A stretch of DNA of 7,651 nt from Mariniphaga sp. (GTDB lineage Bacteria > Bacteroidota > Bacteroidia > Bacteroidales > Prolixibacteraceae). Below are positions 6,911-7,651 of this stretch, one piece after another; the stretch's first letter is position 1, and every line of letters starts with the position of its first letter. The notes below the pieces were generated by a model. That model was not told the DNA's origin. It ran no database searches and was given only the letters and a program-made list of their open reading frames with translations. Made by a program: the position numbers and the translations under genes. Location: positions 1 through 7,651 of the forward strand of contig JANYLE010000016.1 in NCBI GenBank assembly GCA_025363795.1. The letters are read 5' to 3'.

Positions 6911-6940
6911 AAAAAAAGGAAGTAGAAACTTCCTTTTTTT
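6911..6940. terminator. Bidirectional intrinsic terminator between convergent genes
   Basis: A perfect 12-bp stem (6911-6922 with 6929-6940: A7GGAAG against CTTCCT7) encloses a 6-base loop. The A and T runs give a U tract on both strands, so it can end the NIF3 transcript from the left and the small peptide gene from the right. Confidence 0.9.
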
Positions 6941-6958
6941 TATTAAGTAAATTATTGA

Positions 6959-7144
6959 TTAAATAAAACCTTGATGCTTTAGTTCCATTACTGAAAGAGG
7001 AGCACCGACTTCAATAACAGTACTTTTTCTTATTTGAACCTGATCTTTGAAATTATGGTGTCTGCTACCTGATTCAATCCCAAATGTGACAACCATCCCA
7101 ATAACGAAAAAAACTAATCCCAGTAAAAATGTTTTTGCTTTCAT
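6959..7144 (-). CDS. Small single-span membrane or exported peptide, unknown function
   Basis: A 61-residue product not recognised as a known family. Residues 1-4 are basic (MKAK), then a strongly hydrophobic stretch TFLLGLVFFVIGMVVTFGI (residues 5-23) forms a signal anchor or uncleaved signal. The remaining 38 residues are hydrophilic (SRHHNFKDQVQIRK), with no Cys. With Lys2 and Lys4 ahead of the span, an N-in, C-out topology is inferred. Support for a real gene: a membrane-type N-terminus starting at an ATG, a possible promoter upstream on the same strand, and a strong terminator 18 bases after the stop. No start other than the ATG at 7144 is needed. Against it: it is short and unrecognised. 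Confidence 0.6.
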   Translation of the reverse strand: MKAKTFLLGLVFFVIGMVVTFGIESGSRHHNFKDQVQIRKSTVIEVGAPLSVMELKHQGFI

Positions 7145-7443
7145 GATATTATAATTTAAATTGTTTTAAAATTAAACGCACTCAAAAATAGCATGCACGT
7201 ATCAGGTCCACTAATAGAATATACGAATTGAACTATTTCATAGATAGATTGCTGGTTTTCATCGAAGTATAACCAACCATAATATTTAAATCCCAATCTG
7301 ACTTATCCGTTTTAAAGAGGCGGTGGGTTGGCAGATCCTTTAATTTAGAGCAAGGTTGGTTAAGACTTGATTAAAGTTCCCACTAATTCTTCTTCAAAAT
7401 CTAGTTTTTTACCCGTTTGCCGTGGCCAAACAGGGCCAATAAA
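7145..7443. other. Intergenic stretch without a convincing gene
   Basis: Apart from the possible promoter near 7183-7190 I see no coding sequence, tRNA or rRNA. It holds a 9-bp inverted repeat (7270-7278 TAACCAACC with 7354-7362), a 7-bp one (7338-7344 CTTTAAT with 7370-7376) and an imperfect GC-richer hairpin (7412-7419 with 7427-7435, one bulged A) without a T tract. These could belong to an untranslated leader or small RNA, or be chance. Confidence 0.5.
7183..7190 (-). promoter_or_regulatory. Possible -7 element for the small peptide gene
   Basis: On the minus strand this reads TATTTTTG, an exact TAnnTTTG match 38 bases before the ATG at 7144. A second, poorer candidate, TAATTTTA, lies nearer the start. 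No convincing -33 TTTG is present, so this is a weak call. Confidence 0.27.
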
Positions 7444-7473
7444 AAACACCTGCATTTTGAGGTGCAGGTGTTT
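7444..7473 (-). terminator. Intrinsic terminator of the leftward gene at the right edge
   Basis: An 11-bp perfect stem (7444-7454 with 7463-7473, core ACACCTGCA/TGCAGGTGT) has an 8-base loop. On the minus strand the stem runs into a T-rich tail from the A run at 7441-7446. It lies 63 bases after the stop of the leftward partial gene. The plus-strand tail (TTTGCTATTT) is weaker. Confidence 0.85.
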
Positions 7474-7536
7474 GCTATTTAAAAGATTGTACAGAATATG
7501 ATCCTGTTCAAACCTAAATTTGGATTATGAGTAAGT

Positions 7537-7651
7537 CTATTTTCTCGGATCGAAAGATTGCGGCAACCAAACCCTGAACCACGAATGTTCGTCGAGCGTA
7601 TTTCCCGCCGATGCATAATCGCATAGGGTAATCTCGGTTGGCTTACTTTCT
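7537..7651 (-). CDS. C-terminal end of an unidentified leftward protein
   Basis: Only the last 37 codons are present, with the stop (TAG) at 7537-7539 and the start beyond the window. The residues read ESKPTEITLCDYASAGNT, then LDEHSWFRVWLPQSFDPRK. This looks like a closing beta-rich segment of a larger protein. The CDYASAGNT and FRVWLP stretches remind me of the ends of secreted Bacteroidota glycoside hydrolases (for example DUF1680/GH127-like proteins), but that is a recollection, not a demonstrated match. A proper terminator 63 bases downstream supports a genuine gene end. It was missed by simple length-based gene finding because it is short and cut by the window. Confidence 0.6.
   Translation of the reverse strand, partial: ESKPTEITLCDYASAGNTLDEHSWFRVWLPQSFDPRK

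Noticed and set aside
7360..7455. A 31-codon minus-strand reading frame (MQVFFIGPVWPRQ...), open further upstream
   Set aside because: Its start lies inside the terminator stem and loop at 7444-7473, it has no recognisable features, and its length is within chance for this base composition.

Overview
The window reads as chromosomal DNA of a Bacteroidota bacterium. The evidence is an outer-membrane TonB-dependent receptor with an N-terminal carboxypeptidase-regulatory-like domain, the absence of clear Shine-Dalgarno sites ahead of starts, possible -7 boxes of the TAnnTTTG type, and moderately AT-rich intergenic DNA. A more precise placement, such as the Prolixibacteraceae or Marinilabiliales, would be a guess.

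Left edge (1-806). The C-terminal part of an NAD-dependent epimerase/dehydratase runs rightward to 681. Bases 1-131 are the fold-back copy of the gene's own upstream sequence. A perfect inverted repeat (1-61 against 132-192) flanks a 70-base spacer, and read on the minus strand the spacer encodes the missing upstream part of the same protein. This looks like a chimeric or misassembled end, and the N-terminal residues read directly before about position 132 should not be trusted.

Centre left (807-3369). Four rightward genes follow: a small DHCW-type cupin protein, a membrane-anchored calcineurin-like phosphoesterase with a TTG start, an unusual protein joining an HPD-containing J-like segment to leucine-rich repeats, and a YciI-family protein. 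The first two are 29 bases apart and the last two 27 bases apart, so two transcription units are likely; a possible promoter lies just before the leucine-rich-repeat gene.

Centre (3406-5742). A leftward TonB-dependent receptor meets the YciI gene tail to tail. No SusD-like or DUF4249-like partner lies downstream of it.

Right (5743-7651). A 238-base divergent region carries an 18-base palindrome and a possible promoter. It separates the receptor from a rightward gene for a NIF3-family metal protein that, unusually, carries an export signal. A strong bidirectional terminator (6911-6940) lies between this gene and a convergent 61-residue small membrane or exported peptide gene. About 390 bases without a convincing gene follow. 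A second terminator (7444-7473) then serves a leftward gene of which only the last 37 codons are in the window.

No defence system, CRISPR array, mobile element, tRNA or rRNA was found. The genes do not form an obvious single pathway. The strongest observation is the fold-back at the left edge; the most biologically interesting are the J-like/LRR protein, the exported NIF3 protein and the palindrome between the divergent genes.
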